A stretch of DNA of 15,945 bases, from positions 1-15,945 of the forward strand of contig WTAY01000008.1 of the NCBI GenBank assembly GCA_013139345.1, read 5' to 3'. The position numbers were made by a program, and so were the translations under genes. The notes beneath the pieces were generated by a model that worked only from the letters and a program-made list of their open reading frames with translations, made no database searches and was not told where the DNA came from. Position 1 is the first letter of the stretch. Every line of letters begins with the position of its first letter. Below, in pieces: positions 15,893-15,945 of this stretch. The DNA is from Methylophaga sp. (lineage in GTDB: Bacteria; Pseudomonadota; Gammaproteobacteria; Nitrosococcales; Methylophagaceae).

Positions 15893-15945
15893 ATGTTCAC
15901 AAAAAAACTTGCAATCTTGGGTGCCGCAGTAACGATGGCATTTTC
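15893..15945 (+). CDS. N-terminus of a secreted protein, probably phosphate-binding protein PstS (partial)
   Basis: Only the first 17 complete codons are present: MFTKKLAILGAAVTMAF, with a basic start and a hydrophobic core typical of a Sec signal peptide. AGGAG (15878-15882) lies 10 nt before the ATG. Position directly after phoBR and behind a strong tandem Pho box makes the periplasmic phosphate-binding protein PstS of the Pst ABC transporter the best guess. A phosphate-selective porin (OprO/OprP type) or an alkaline phosphatase would fit the same promoter. The residues seen cannot decide between them. Confidence 0.6.
   Translation, partial: MFTKKLAILGAAVTMAF

Overview
The window is an AT-rich, gene-dense chromosomal segment that looks like a gammaproteobacterium. 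The order dsbD-aroQ-accB-accC-prmA-dusB-fis-purH is the classic gammaproteobacterial arrangement, the proteins closely resemble E. coli and Pseudomonas homologues, and the first gene is a relative of the class I (enterobacterial-type) adenylate cyclase. Base composition and context would fit a marine or methylotrophic lineage such as Methylophaga or Cycloclasticus, but that is a guess. I see no prophage, insertion sequence, CRISPR array, rRNA or tRNA.

Left part (1-9747, all minus strand, read right to left): dsbD (periplasmic reducing power), aroQ (shikimate pathway), accB-accC (acetyl-CoA carboxylase, first step of fatty acid synthesis), prmA (ribosomal protein L11 methylation), dusB-fis (tRNA dihydrouridylation and a nucleoid protein, overlapping by 4 bp), purH (last two steps of purine synthesis). 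Last comes a long open frame that leaves the window at position 1, read from a GTG just after purH. It is a class I adenylate cyclase relative whose catalytic motif is degraded although the rest of the frame is intact. Three structured non-coding pieces sit in this part: a perfect 9-bp hairpin over the cyclase start, a pair of opposed REP-like palindromes directly upstream of dusB, and a long imperfect inverted repeat upstream of accB.

Right part (9899-15945, all plus strand): pit (phosphate transporter with an unusual coiled-coil segment), a strong intrinsic terminator, recQ (helicase with an extra C-terminal HTH-like region), phoB-phoR (phosphate two-component system), and the first 17 or so codons of a secreted protein, probably PstS. 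Three promoters, before pit, phoB and the last gene, share one geometry: a 19-bp Pho box whose start lies 28 bp before the start of a -10 hexamer. This makes the right half a phosphate-starvation locus. PhoR/PhoB would autoregulate, drive the presumed pst operon from a four-half-site Pho box, and also drive pit, with recQ embedded between.

The two points most worth following up are the catalytically degraded but intact adenylate cyclase homologue and the Pho-box-controlled Pit transporter with its coiled-coil arm.
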